Source of the DNA: Bemisia tabaci
Lineage: Eukaryota > Arthropoda > Insecta > Hemiptera > Aleyrodidae
Length of the DNA: 64,000 nucleotides
Reading direction: 5' to 3'
Assembly (NCBI RefSeq): GCF_918797505.1
Contig: NC_092796.1
Location: 28,282,098 to 28,346,097, forward strand
In this document: piece by piece, positions 47,701 through 59,256 of the stretch
Layout: every line of letters begins with the position of its first letter
How positions within the stretch are numbered: position 1 is the first letter of the stretch
The notes under the pieces: model-generated
Database searches by the model: none
What the model was told of the DNA's origin: nothing
Seen by the model: only the letters and a program-made list of their open reading frames with translations
Position numbers and translations under genes: made by a program

Positions 47701-50641
47701 AATTCAGGGTCAAAAATAATAATTTTCAGTTTTCCATGCTATAACTTTTGAACACGGAAAAAGGCAAACACCGTGTGCAACCTTCAAGTTTGCACACAAG
47801 CACCTCAGTGTGGCCACCGTCAGTGAAAAATCAGGGGAAAATTATTGGTCGTGAGAAACCGGAAAAAAATCGGGGATTTAGAGTTTATGCCCCAAAAGTT
47901 CAAGAATACTAGCAACTGCGAAAATGGCAACTTTCTTTAGTCTCAGCTCTCAGCTCATCTTGAAGCTGGATCAGAAAATCTTAAAATTTTTCCATTCCGT
48001 GTTGTCTCAGGAGAGCTCCCTCAAAATTAGTCTGAGAATACCTGGAAAAATCAGGAATACCAATTCCAAATTCCAGTGGCCACCTTGGGTCATTCGGTGA
48101 AATATTTGGAGTCGCCGTCATCATTTCCGAAAATTAGAGAAAAAAATGAAAAATCTTGAATTAAAAAATCGACAATTTTGTCAAATTTTTATGAAATTTT
48201 TTCTCCCCAAAATTTTAGTATCAAAACTTTTAAGAGTAAATTCATACGTTTTATTTTATGCAGACTGTGTATTTAATTTAAGCCCTTGTCAACTCAAGAA
48301 ATGTCATCATGTTTTTTATCACCCTCCAAACGTGTTACTTTAAAGTTCTTTTTCTCTATTTAAGAGCAAGCAATTGGTGAAAAGTCGAAAATCTGCTTTT
48401 AATTTTTGAGTGGTGCATGCGTTGAAGAGCTTCAATTAATTCCTTTTTATCCTTATTTGTAGGATGCATTCAAGAATGTAGATATTGTTGTTATTCCTGC
48501 CGGAGTTCCCCGAAAGCCTGGTATGACCAGAGATGATCTGTTCAACACAAATGCTTCAATTGTTGCATCAATTGTCAAAGCTGTAGGTGAAAACTCTCCA
48601 AAAGCATTTATCGCCATCATTTCCAACCCCGTGAGTATTTGTTTTTTTCTCTCTCTTCTTAGCTTGTCAGCATATTATTCTGTCTGAAATGTCATAATTT
48701 AAGCAATAGTCGCTTGTCAAATTATTATTCAATAATCATAGAAAAATGAAAATAGGCAGTCAGAAAATTTTTCCAGATCTTCCATTTTTTTATCTGGAAA
48801 AACACCAAGCTTCATAAGTGTAAGAACAAACCTCCAGAAGTGATCATGTAATTAGAAATTATGCTAATGTACAGACAAAACGAGGAGTAAGCTCTTAAAT
48901 ATAATTTTCATTTACCTGTATTGTGCTGAAATATGCAATGAAACATCATTCTTGCTAGAAGACCTGAATTGCTCTCTTATACTTGAAGGGGCTGCCAGTT
49001 ATATGTTACCATCCGTTATCATCCATAAAAGCATTGAAAGAAGAAAAATTGGTATATTAGGATCAAAGAGTAGACCATGGCCTTTGCCTGTGTAAGACTC
49101 TCCCGCTTGAATTAAGAGATGAAAATGGTTTCCTTTTCATTAGGTCCAGATTGTTTACATGGATTAAGGATTATATGGATTACATGGAGTAGCTTTATAG
49201 TTTAAAATATAATTTTCACCAACATTATATACATTATTGTTCCTCTGTTATTAGTTGCATGTCTTTTTATGCATTCTTTCGTTTGTAAATTTTCATTCAA
49301 CACTCACATTTTACCTTCTATTTTTAGGTTAACAGCACTGTTCCTATTGCCGCAGAGGTTTTGAAGAAATTAGGAGTATATGACCCCAAGAGGCTGTTTG
49401 GTGTGACCACACTCGATATTGTGAGGGCTAACACTTTCATTGCTGAAGCTAAGGTATGCCAAAAATATTTTTGATCTCACCTCTGTCAATTTGCTCTTAA
49501 AAATGTTAGGTTTAAAACAACATTTTCCAATAATCAGGATTGTTAAAAGTTACCAATCAGAGAAACAAGTAAATTTTAAATGGAAACAAAATTCTGTGTT
49601 GTCAACAATTATTTTGTCATCTCCTTAACAGCCCATTACGTCTGGGACCTCATGTTACTAACAAGTGTTAGTTGGAACAGTTATCAAAAGTTTCTTTGGG
49701 TACAGTTTTGACTTCATAATATTTTGTTGTTGGAAAAATTCAAGAAGAAAATCTGTATGCTAAAGGTTCTCAATAAGTTTCTTATCCTCTGAAGCATTTT
49801 ACATTAGTACAAATTACCTATCCAACTGGTAGAAGTTCATTTTTGTGAAAGATTTAATTAAGGGCCTCTAGACAAGGTATGAATTAAAGCACTACATATA
49901 TGCAACATGTTTCCTCACAAAAATTTCATTAGGAAAACAAATCACACAACAGAAAGTCCAGAAATCAACTCCTAAACTTGATACAAGTGTTTAAAATTAA
50001 CAAAAGGCAAAAGTATGAATGAAGTCATAGTATATCTAACTTTCATTTGATCCATGTTAAAAATACTTGCCAATATCTTGCTCAGGAATTGATAATCAAA
50101 CTTCTGTCGTGTGAATCATTTTCTATGCAAGATTTGCAAGAGCTATCGTGGGACTTTTTTTCTAAATTAGCCCTTGTGTTGCTGCCAATGTGAAAGTTTA
50201 TTTCACTTGTTGAGCTCTGACTCTTGACTACTTAGATGAAACATTACTCAGTTCATCCCTCTTTTTAATTGATGATGATATTCTCAGAGGAGTAATTTAA
50301 TTGATGATTGTTTTTTGCTTTGTCAATCAGGGTCTTGATCCAGCAACCACACATGTACCTGTTATTGGTGGTCACTCAGGTGTCACTATTATTCCAGTCA
50401 TCTCTCAAGCGAAACCCTCAGTCAGTTTCCCTCAGCCGGAGTTAGATAAACTTACTGTCCGCATCCAAGTAAGTATTCAATACAATTTCATGTTTGATTT
50501 GATTTTTATTTTTCCAACTTTTTCATTTATAATCAACAATCCTTGTGCAATCCTTCAACTTCTCCAGTTGTGGAAAAATTAGAGTACAAAGTGAGTCTAA
50601 TGTACTTAAGAAATGAAAATAAGGTTTTAGAGGTAAAAAAT

Positions 50642-50678
<37 letters not shown>

Positions 50679-51867
50679 TATCAGCCCTTGGAACGGAATC
50701 ACTACTTCTTAAGGGTTAGGCTCTATCTTTTAGTTCAGCTCTCTGTTGAAAGGGGCAGTGACAGTAATAGATCTATTTCGGTCCAAATAGATTTTCTGCA
50801 TTATTGCACTAGGCATTGAAGTATAATAATTGAATCAATGAGAATGTAAACAAACCAATTTGGAAAAATGAGCAGTATAAAGTATTAGTATTGTCTAAAG
50901 AGACAAGAAATATGTCATTTTTTTAAAACCAACTTCAAAATTCCTTGCTCCAATACCTCTAAATCAACCCAAATCAAATGCTTTGTTAGTCCACTCTGAA
51001 CGTAGGTGCAAAATATAAGAACAACTGTATCCAAAGGCGCTCTTTATTCCGCTCCTTCTCGCTTCACATTTTCCATCTAATTTCAAATGTTTGTACCACT
51101 CTTTGCTTCTAGGAAGCTGGAACTGAAGTAGTGAAAGCCAAGGCTGGTGCTGGTTCAGCCACACTTTCAATGGCCTACGCTGGTGCCAAGTTTACATTCT
51201 CCTTAGCGAAGGCTTTACATGGAGAGTCCAATGTCCAAGAAATTTCCTACATTGAATCTGATGTTGTTCCAGGCGTCAAGTACTTCTCGTCACCAATTAT
51301 CCTTGGTGTAAGTATATAATAGAGCTCGATGTTATTCTCTACCAAGTAAAATATTAAGAAATAAAATGCAGGAACAACCAACAATCTTGAAAAATTAAAA
51401 TGAATTCAGACTCTGACCAACGGACGACGCGGTAGCAGCATCTCACAATATTCGGTTGCATTAGTCTGTCGTAAACTTAAACTAGGGCATAAAGAAGAGC
51501 TATTTCTTGTAGAAAGTGGCTCATAACTCCTTGCAAAATCGAAAAAGGCTGCTGTCATGTGTTGCAGTTTTTTACTGGAGTACGAATAACGAAATGAACA
51601 CAATTTTCCACTGATCAAATCGTGATCATGATCAGTGTGTACTAACTGTCTCTAAATCTATAATGTAACTTGAAGCGAACGTCATTTTTTCAGGAAATTT
51701 CACTCGTAAAATTAATATTTTTTCAATTTTGTTTACAGAAAAATGGAGTTGAGAAGAACTTGGGATTAGGAACGCTCTCAGATTTTGAGAAGAAACTCCT
51801 GGAAACCGCCATACCTGAATTGCAGAAGAACATCAAGAAGGGTGAGGAATTTGTTGCAAAATCATAG
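38620..51867 (+). CDS. MDH2: Malate dehydrogenase, mitochondrial
   Basis: Oxidises L-malate to oxaloacetate with NAD+ in the mitochondrial matrix (TCA cycle, malate-aspartate shuttle). Seven exons: 38620-38697, 43321-43515, 48463-48630, 49328-49453, 50331-50468, 51113-51307, 51739-51867; all introns are phase 0 and GT-AG. Protein 341-342 aa, as expected. Exon 1 encodes a typical matrix signal, [20 protein letters not shown] then FSTSAK, with Arg and no acidic residues. NAD loop GASGGIG (35-41); mobile-loop arginines in [11 protein letters not shown] (108, 114); catalytic pair Asp177 in LDIVRA and His204 in GGHSGVT; Arg180 binds substrate. Introns 1 and 2 (4.6 and 4.9 kb) are packed with MITEs, while later introns are short. 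The reading frame is intact. Polyadenylation signal at 52426-52431. Head to head with CDIPT. Confidence 0.98.
40473..40733. mobile_element. MITE, about 261 bp (CTGCCGTGCTAAGGA family, copy 2)
   Basis: Left end ctgccgtactaagaaagaac, right end gttcttccttattccttagc-acggcaaag. Internal inverted blocks are gttgccaagtttcct and gggaaacttggcaactct. In MDH2 intron 1, abutting the next element. Confidence 0.85.
40735..40987. mobile_element. MITE, about 253 bp (CGATAT-ended family, copy)
   Basis: The left part (agccaaaaagcaaaaccacg) is the imperfect complement of the right part (cgtgatttcgcactttggcc then atcgat). The inner block ttgcgatgtttcaaaatttc matches aaatttgcaacgtcgcaaac in complement. Related to 14223-14482. 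Confidence 0.75.
42160..42245. repeat. Dispersed repeat (TATGAATTAAAGC type)
   Basis: ggtctctggacatagtatga, attaaagc and caacatgtttc recur at 49861-49930 (ggcctctagacaaggtatga, attaaagc, caacatgtttc). Both copies are in MDH2 introns. Family and ends unknown. Confidence 0.6.
42602..42845. mobile_element. MITE, about 244 bp (AGAGAGGTCGGAC family)
   Basis: TIRs: left atggatcgagtcaattagag then aggtcggac; right gtccgacctctcatattggc then tctactattgactcgatcc. Second copy at 14656-14895. In MDH2 intron 1. Confidence 0.82.
42945..43192. mobile_element. MITE, about 248 bp (CTGCCGTGCTAAGGA family, copy 3)
   Basis: Left end ctgccgtgctaaggaagaac with gccgtatgaac and agttgccaaatttccc. Right end diverged: gtcaacgtctgaaggctcaa then cggcgtttttcgtattagcc. 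It ends about 130 bases before MDH2 exon 2. Confidence 0.8.
44071..44086. repeat. Poly-G tract, 16 nt
   Basis: One of several long G or C runs in MDH2 intron 2. Others are at about 46075-46090, 46246-46259, 46895-46914 (C) and 47191-47207 (C). Confidence 0.9.
44583..44670. repeat. Near-perfect 35-bp-arm hairpin
   Basis: Arms 44583-44617 and 44636-44670 pair at 32 of 35 positions (acgtatttatgc, aaaggaactatgt and complements), with an 18-nt loop. Very compact for a MITE; possibly a minimal foldback or a structured RNA. In MDH2 intron 2. Confidence 0.85.
44701..44731. repeat. Poly-A tract, about 31 nt
   Basis: Uninterrupted A-run shortly after the hairpin at 44583-44670. Possibly a retroposon tail or simple repeat. 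Confidence 0.85.
46617..46883. mobile_element. MITE, about 267 bp (GGTTGCCACAG ends, TCAGGGAA-rich)
   Basis: Ends aaggttgccacag and ctgtggcaaccct are inverted. The interior repeats variants of gtcagggaaa/gggaaatgtc on the left and gtcagggaatttca on the right. In MDH2 intron 2. Confidence 0.8.
47434..47685. mobile_element. MITE, 252 bp (CTGCCGTGCTAAGGA family, copy 4)
   Basis: Begins ctgccgtgttaagtaaaaac and ends tttttacttagcacggcag; the terminal complements are essentially perfect. Inner arms such as gagtgttgccaaatttctt and aaagaaatttggcaatgctt also pair, so most of the unit folds back. Confidence 0.88.
47808..48085. mobile_element. MITE, about 278 bp (GTGGCCAC ends)
   Basis: Left end gtgtggccaccgtcagtgaa then aaatcagggg; right end caggaataccaattcc then agtggccaccttgg. 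Related in style to 46617-46883 but with different termini. Confidence 0.7.
49861..49930. repeat. Dispersed repeat (TATGAATTAAAGC type), second copy
   Basis: Matches 42160-42245 in three blocks. Lies in MDH2 intron 4. Confidence 0.6.
50646..50676. repeat. Poly-T tract, about 30 nt
   Basis: Simple T-run in MDH2 intron 5. No adjacent element recognised. Confidence 0.85.
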
Positions 51868-52425
51868 GGAAAAACCTGTGACCTCTTAATGAAATGAAAT
51901 GTGATTCCTGCTGGTGACAGCTCTATGTTGAACCGTCTTAACTGTGTACATAGGTTTTAAGCTCTCTGTAAATTGTGAATAATCGGAAAGCCAAGCTTTT
52001 AGATCTCTAAGATATTAGAGCTCTGTCCCACCAGTGTAACTGAAGGGCTACCAGATTTACCTCACCATTTAAGGCTACTTTAACTTTTAACGCTAGGCAT
52101 TTTCAGAAGAATCACCTTTTACGGTCTATGAAAAACAATCATTGAGTCATTCCCAAGCTGTTAAGAATTCTTTGTTTATTTATCGCCAAACAATTATGAT
52201 ATGTTTTAACATTACTTTGTTGTTAGTTGTTCATTCAGTATTTTATTTAAGGTAAATGAAGACGCAAGATAATTTTAAGAAAAAACAACTTTTAACGTGC
52301 ACCCAGCAGATTGTGTTAATTTTATGCTCTTATCAAGAGATTTCTCTGAAGAGTGTTTCAAGATATTTTGGTTTTAAGATATTTTTTTCATGAATTCATT
52401 GAAGAGCCTGGTAAATCTGTGTTTC

Positions 52426-52431
52426 AATAAA
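52426..52431 (+). promoter_or_regulatory. MDH2 polyadenylation signal
   Basis: AATAAA about 560 bases past the MDH2 stop, followed within 20 bases by an A-run and then a T-rich stretch, as at a cleavage site. Confidence 0.65.
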
Positions 52432-53079
52432 AATTGAAAAAAAAATGTCATGTTTTAATTTCTTTTCACAACTATCTAAAACATCTTTGTATGCAATCTA
52501 TATCAGTAAACCATTTTTGGTATGTTATTGAAATTGATCCATTGAAAAGTAGTAATGATTGAACGATAATTACCAGAAGAGCCATGCTAAGGAAGAACGC
52601 TGTGTGAGCCATCAGACGTTGCCCAATTTCCTTTGTTAAATTACAAATTTCTAGGGACATCTGTGAATATTTTCTTTCAATTTTTAGAGAATTTGACTCG
52701 CAATTTTAGATCTAATTTATCTGAAAATTTCAAGAGAAAATATTTATAACTCTCCTCAAAAATAAACGATTTATCGGAGGAAATATGGCAACTCTCGAAT
52801 TTTCATACATCATTCTTCCTTAGCATGACAGAATAGCCGTTTAGCCGAATAGCTATTTTCCATGTAAACCAATTGTAAAGGCCAACACTTTACAATTGCA
52901 CAGCTGAAAAAAACCATGAGTCGGAGGACTTCAAAAGCAGAGTGAAGCGATTTAAAAGTAAAACAAGAAGTTTCCGAGTATATTTCACGTTAAAAAAATT
53001 TAAACTAATCTATATACACATAATTCAACTTAAAACAAAGGAACTTGTGACTGAATCATCATTATCAAGTCTTGAGAGT
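52432..53079. other. Intergenic region between convergent MDH2 and BPNT2
   Basis: About 650 bp. It holds a fifth CTGCCGTGCTAAGGA-family MITE (52578-52831) and the probable BPNT2 3' UTR. No gene seen. Confidence 0.7.
52578..52831. mobile_element. MITE, about 254 bp (CTGCCGTGCTAAGGA family, copy 5)
   Basis: Left gagccatgctaaggaagaac, then cagacgttgcccaatttcct; right gaggaaatatggcaactctc and cattcttccttagcatgac. Ends slightly diverged. Confidence 0.82.
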
Positions 53080-56000
53080 TTAGCTTGACTTGGACCATGA
53101 GTCTTTTACAGCACTAAGTTTTTTTATGTAATAGTCATGATCTTTGTAACTAGCGACTACACCATGCTCATTCACTTTCTCTTGCTCCGATGAATAGTCG
53201 ATTTCATCATCCTCTAACGTAGACAGCCTGCCTCCAACAGATTGAAGAATAGCATCTGGGGCACAAATGTCCCATTTCTTGATCTGGGTTAAATGCATGT
53301 AGAGAGATGCATTTCCACTGACTACAGCAAGAGATTTGTAACCTGCAAGAGTAGAAAAAATGAATGACAAAACTGTTTGGTAGTTACGTGAAAAATTGGA
53401 TTAAAAGTCCGACGAATTTTCAGTAAGCTGTTGAAAAGGTTCCATTACAGAGGAATAATCATCAAAGGACCTTGACTGATGTTTATCAGAGTTTTTGGAG
53501 CTTGCTAAAATGAGCTGTTCTGAAAAGGAGAAGCATTCTCATTTGAAGGAAAAAATGCCACGTCGTAGGATTTTTTTTTTATTTTTTGCTTCCGTACGGA
53601 CTGAGTTTGATTGAAATGCACCAAGTTGCATTTTGAAGAAAAAAAGAGAGTTTAGAGTCGTTATGAATACAAAAAAATGTAAATCGTCTACTGTCAAAAA
53701 TTAGAAGTCTGGGAAAGAAATTTTGAACGTGAAATAGGTAGTCGTTAGAGGTAGTCCTTAACAATGAGTTTCACAGAGGTAATAACTTGAAACCTCTTTT
53801 TTTCACTTCAAACTTAATGCGACTTAGTGCACCTCTGTTAAGCTCGGTTCATATTATTGATTCAATTCTAAAATGGCGGCAAAAAACTTCTCATTCCAGT
53901 TTTCCTCTATACAGATATGGTGGATTAATATATAAAAGTAAAAAAAATAAATAATTTTTTTCAATACTATGGAAACTTTGACAAATACATTGCATAAATT
54001 GTTTCTTTCATTTTCAACTCGAAACTTTCACTCAAAAATTAGTCTTAAAAGAATTGATTTTTTCCGAAAATGCTAAAACAAACTCAGATCTCTCGGTGAC
54101 ACATTTAAAATCTCAATGTCTAGACCTATTTTGAATCTAATACATCAATACCAAAAGAATATTAGATTGGGGATTGAAAAATTCATACACACAAACAGAA
54201 CAACTTACCAGAGCCCCCTGCTTCAATGATCTTAGTTTCTTTGCCAAAAGCACTTTCAGCAATTTGAACTCCCTTCCCGGCATGAGAGCGAGAGATTATC
54301 ACAGTTGATTTTGATTCTGGACTCTGAGGAACAGAGAGAGAGGAATGAGATGGGTCAATCTGAAGTAATCAACTTTACTTAAAATAATTTTGAAACTCGA
54401 AATTTAATTGTTTTAATCTAATATTCTGCTCCAATAAAAATCCAATGCTTAAAGGGATATGTGCACCTAAGTGGAGCACATAAGCTAGTGCATGCTTGAT
54501 ACTGTGCAATCTCATAGGTTGTTCAAGCGCCCATCGTTTAAAAAAAAGAAAAAAAAATATTCAATTGAAGACAGTCACCGTCTTCACATATTTTAGAATT
54601 CAAGTGGTCTTCAACAACATATTGATTGCTGAAGTCCAAGAATGTGTATCTCAATAGTTAACATTTCAAAATCTTCAATTATTAAGATTTGTTTGAATTT
54701 GATGGTGCTCATTGAATTGTTGAGGATAAAACTTTTTCTTACCAATGTTACTGTAGACTTTCATTCTTTTAAAAAATTGTACTTAAAAGAAAAGAAAAGT
54801 CTGCAGTAAAATGAATAAGGAAAAGTTATATCTATTAACAAATCAATTATGTTCCTTTTTCAAACTTAACAAAATACCTCCTCAAAATTGTCTGAAACAG
54901 TTTACATGAATGAAGAAAATTCTCTTTATGAAAATTAAGAAAAATTATGAAAAATAATTTTCTTTCTAAAAAATAAAACAGCGATTTACAGCATCACAAT
55001 GAAGGATGTTCATTTTTAGATTTTTGTCATCTAAATCTAAATGAAATAAAGGCCTCTTAATCAAATGCTCAGTGGTTGCATAAATGAAGCTACATTAAAT
55101 CTAGAATAAGAAAAAAAAAGAGGAAATATCTTGAACGATTAACAGAAAAATCCTATCGGTAAGACATGTACCTTCCTGGTGGCTAAAAGGCCTGTAAGAC
55201 TTGTTGATCTACCATGTTCCAGCCAAGCCCAATAAGTTACAGGTTCTTTCTCTAATGGTTTATGGATTACGCCAATTATCGGTTTCCCTCTGAATACAAC
55301 GCAAACCATTGTTGTGACATACTGCGGCAGATTTTCTGAAACAAACAAATCACAAGTTATTCCGATACCAACTTCCTTTTTTTTGGGGGGGGGGGGGGGG
55401 GTTAATTCAAATAGCCCTTGAGGGCTAATCTCATCTAACTGCTGATCCACCAGCTAAGCTCAACTCTAAAGATACTGAGTAAACGAGGTTCTTTTGAGAT
55501 AAAGGCATAAAGCATGCCTGGACTGACAAGTTACCGTAAAAAAATCATTTGTATCAAAAGCTCCAACCTGCTTTCTTTAACATCAAACAAATTTTCCTCG
55601 AAATCTCAAACATGGAACACCATCGTTTCATCGGTTTTAGTATGCAAATATTCTGACTAACTAGGCAAGTTCTTTAAACACATGTCAACCAATTAAATTA
55701 AGAATATATTAAAAAATATTTCATTACAAAATATTAAACAATATTTAAGGAAAAAAAAAATATTAAGTACCTGTGTACTCTTGGGTGGCATCTAATGGAT
55801 CAATCCACACCATCAAATCTTCGGTGAACACTTCTGAGTCAACAAGCCTTGATAACCCTTCTTTGGAAGCGGGATCCAAATCAAGCACAGGTTGAGTGTT
55901 GTCGCAGAGTTTTGAACTTTCTTGTTCTTCAGACACTACCTAAAATTAGAAGAGCAAATGGATGCAATTAACTTCTATTACAAGAATTCAGGCCCAATTA

Positions 56001-57111
56001 TGTTTAATCGATATTAAGGAAAAATAAAAAATACTGGGAGAGAGGATGATTAAGCTGAAAATGCACCTACAGGATAGAACTGTCACAATTGATAATCCAT
56101 TATTGGAACATACCTAGAACACATCTCAGATGAGTTAGCATTCGTTTACTTTCAGCCATCATGCTTGATCGACCAATTTACATAGCTGCGCATGCTAGCA
56201 TCATCACCTTTAATTGCTGTTTCATGGTGGCTCAACAGCTGTCAGCAAATGGTAAGTGAACAACTGCTAAATTATCCGACAAAAGCTCTGTTACACTGAA
56301 GCTACGAACAGACTCAGGGGCAAACTGGTGCAAGAGAGGAGGAGCGAGGGGGAAATCATCCCCAGAACTATAAGCAAAAGAACCCTACAGAGGCCCCCAA
56401 TCGTTAGACGACTTTTTCCAGCCTTTTATAAAAAATTTCGCAAAGCCCATCTTATGTAAAACTTTCCTCCGCTCCGCATTAGAGGGAGCCTTTGATCTTG
56501 GTGACCCCACCCAGAAAATTAGGAAAAAGTCGGCCTCTGGTTAGATTTGGGGGGTGCTTTAAAGAATGTAGCCAAGGGTGGCAAATTTAATTTTTTTTTT
56601 TTTGGGGGGGGGGGAGGGGTAGTCCTTAGGAATTGGTACATTTTTCTTGTTGGACATTTCAATGGTTCATAAGATCATAGAAGGAGAAAGAAAGGCAATG
56701 ACTTTTGAAAACGAGAGGCAGTCATTATGGAGACCGCCATATTTAAAGTATGAGAAAAAATTGTAATTGTTGACTTACTTTCAAGTGAGGAAACGTGTGA
56801 GTTAGACCGAAGAACATGATGCAATGTGATGATGAATCTGCATTGGTTACTAACATTTCAGCTCCTTCTTTCGTTTTCCCTTTGCTGTGTTTATTTAAAG
56901 TCATCTCTTCTCGAACTAGTTTCACTTGCTTACCACCTTTTTCTGCTACCTCAATTGCAGTGATGAGCAGTTTTCGAAGGTTGACTACATTCTTCTTTTC
57001 TGAACGATTCAGGGAATTTGAACTAAATATGTAAATATAAAACAAAATGAGGGTGGCAATAATGACGCATACACCAAAGGTGTTCAAACGGACTGTGCCA
57101 CTGAAATTCAT
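53080..57111 (-). CDS. BPNT2: Golgi-resident 3'-phosphoadenosine (PAP) phosphatase / inositol monophosphatase 3
   Basis: Li+-sensitive IMPase-superfamily enzyme that hydrolyses 3'-phosphoadenosine 5'-phosphate left by sulfotransferases in the Golgi lumen. Exons in transcript order: 57111-56779, 55939-55771, 55335-55172, 54323-54209, 53342-53080; 347 aa, against 359 in human. Residues about 10-29 form one membrane segment (VCVIIATLILFYIYIF), giving a type II, lumen-facing topology. Metal-site motifs: EE at 115-116 in VVSEEQ, D158-P-L-D161-A-T in WIDPLDATQEYT, and D285 in KKWDICAPDAIL. The DPxDxT form with QEY and a signal-anchor separates it from soluble IMPA1 and BPNT1. All introns are GT-AG. 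Convergent with MDH2. No defects seen. Confidence 0.95.
55377..55470 (-). repeat. SINE-like 3' end plus T/G homopolymer
   Basis: On the minus strand a segment ending gagattagccctcaagggct then atttgaattaa runs into a C-run (plus strand G at 55385-55401) and an A-run. The same end as at 36874-36970. The run-in ttagctggtggatcagcag is loosely tRNA-box-like. In BPNT2 intron 3. Confidence 0.4.
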
Positions 57112-59032
57112 TGTGGGCTAATACCGGTGGAAGTCACATATGATAAAAGTTTAACAGAGGTACGTAATGAGAGGATGGTGTCCTCGTGTCACTACAAATT
57201 TCAATAAGTGTTTCTTCCCTCTTTTGAGGAGCAACAGCTCCTGGACTTGGTGATCTGACGGTAGCTCTTCAGAGTCTGAAATGCGAAGTGAAAACGCATA
57301 TTGTTTTTCAAGGCAAATTGCTTGTTTGAGTTGGGTTCCTCCAAATTGGAGAACTTAGTAGATTAAGACGAGGAAAAAATATGTTGTCCTTATCCAGTAA
57401 CCGATGACAGCTAGAGAGTTCCACAGTTGGAAGATCCTTCGGAAATGTTGCCTTTAAATTTTTGTTGAGGATCAGAGATATTACTTTAAATTTCCAGAAC
57501 TTTTGAAAAAACCAAAAAATGACCCACATATGGGCCAGGGGCCAGAGAGAGAACGAAACTAACGGCAGCCCGAGATAACTTGAACTTGAAACAAAAACAC
57601 CGAAAACATATGCTCGCACTCGTAAAATGGCAAAAAAACAATAGCAAAGTAGAAAAATCAAAGCAAAGTGAAGTTAGGTTAGGTTGCTCCCATTATTCGG
57701 TATTTATTTCGGTAGTGGCGCCCTCAAACGACGGAAAGGTCACAACTCAATAATGTCCATAAAATTCGCATGGTTTGCAAATAGTAAATTAATCCTTCCG
57801 AAGCTTACATGATTCGAAGGTATTCCGAGTGCAAATGGTATTTTTATTTAATGAAAATTAAGACAAAATTTACCTAAAAACCCCCATTTATTTTCAAAGT
57901 TCGAGAGGGAACGTTATCACTCGATGAGCTGGAAGAAAGGAGAGTAGAGACATCTGACAACCATGAGATTTAGCTCCGCAATGCCAAATTGGGAGAATTA
58001 TCATTATAATTAGTTTTGCTAATTCCCATTCCTCCCCGTGAATTCACGAAACTACATTCATCCGTAGTAAATTTTTTTTTTTAGAGCAAGATCACTCTTT
58101 AAGTAAATTTTTCAGTGGGAGGATGCATTTTTTTAAAATGATTATAAGGGGCAAGCTCAGGATCAGGTTCGCTTTGGCAACAAGGGCCGCCATCTGGAGG
58201 AGGATGATTCGTCAACAAATGAAATTTGATAATAGTTGATAAACCTCGACTTCGACCGGAGCCTGAGGCGTTACTGCTAAAGGCTTGGTGGTGTCATGAT
58301 AAGGAAAGAATTACCATTTATCTGGTGAGTCAATATTATCTATCCATTATCTACATAGTTCTTGTTCTCTATACTTTGACCGTATCCGAGCAGTTTTCAT
58401 ACGAAGTAGATTATAGGCCTGTAATCCTGAATTTCGATCATGATAAGAACAGGGAATCAGTGCTGTTTATGATAATGCCATCTCTTTCAGGATTCAGCAA
58501 TGTTTCTATTTTTGGGTATATTTTGTGGTATTCATAATTTCTCGCCTCTCCTCTTAACTTACTCCAATCCTGAAAACTGATTGGACTTTTCAGCATCAGT
58601 TTTTTCACCACAATTTTACTTTCAAGTGGTCTTGGTCTGTGGAAGTTATCATGGCATCCTACAAGCAGGTATCAATCATATTAATCAAACACTTTGCCAT
58701 TTCTCCTTTAAGTTATGTATTTTGCATTATCACAGCATATTGATAAAATATTTTCTCCTTATAATGCCAATGTATTGCTGCTTAACATTGAGCGTCCTTT
58801 ATAATGGTCGCAAACTATCAATTTGATAAGTACCTAAACCCTAACCTCAAATTTTTTAGACCAGGGAGAATGTGAATGTTGATGATTTGAGTTTTGAGCA
58901 TTTAATTTCTCACCATGAATTTTCATAGGAGGAAACCCTCGTGTTATTTGAATATTGTGACAGAACCTATGATACCAAAAGCCCATTAATAAATTTCAGC
59001 CTGTTATCGCACATAGCATCTTTTCACCATAA

Positions 59033-59256
59033 CGATGGCGTAAGTCCTCAACCACTCATCTTGTTTACGGTGTTTGAAAATCTCTGCCTCTGTATTATTT
59101 TTTTAAAAGAGAACAAACTGACATCATTTCCTGAAGTTCTTGCAGAATTTTCTTTGGACAGAGAAGAAAAATCACGGCAGTTTCAAAGAATTTCCGTTGA
59201 GTAGTCTGCGACGGCGCAAATCGAGATACGTGGTCGCGGACTTACACCATCGATAT
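59033..59256. mobile_element. Decayed MITE (CGATAT-ended family)
   Basis: Aligns end to end with 14223-14482: ggtgtttgaaaatctctgcc, aagagaacaaa, tgcagaattttctt, gccgtt/ccgttgagtag and finally acaccatcgatat. Shorter by a deletion of about 35 bases before tctgcgacggcgcaaa. Confidence 0.8.

Noticed and set aside
57308..57661. 117-codon hydrophobic minus-strand frame upstream of BPNT2
   Set aside because: Low-complexity Phe/Leu/Ser composition with no family match. It lies in the presumed 5' region of BPNT2.
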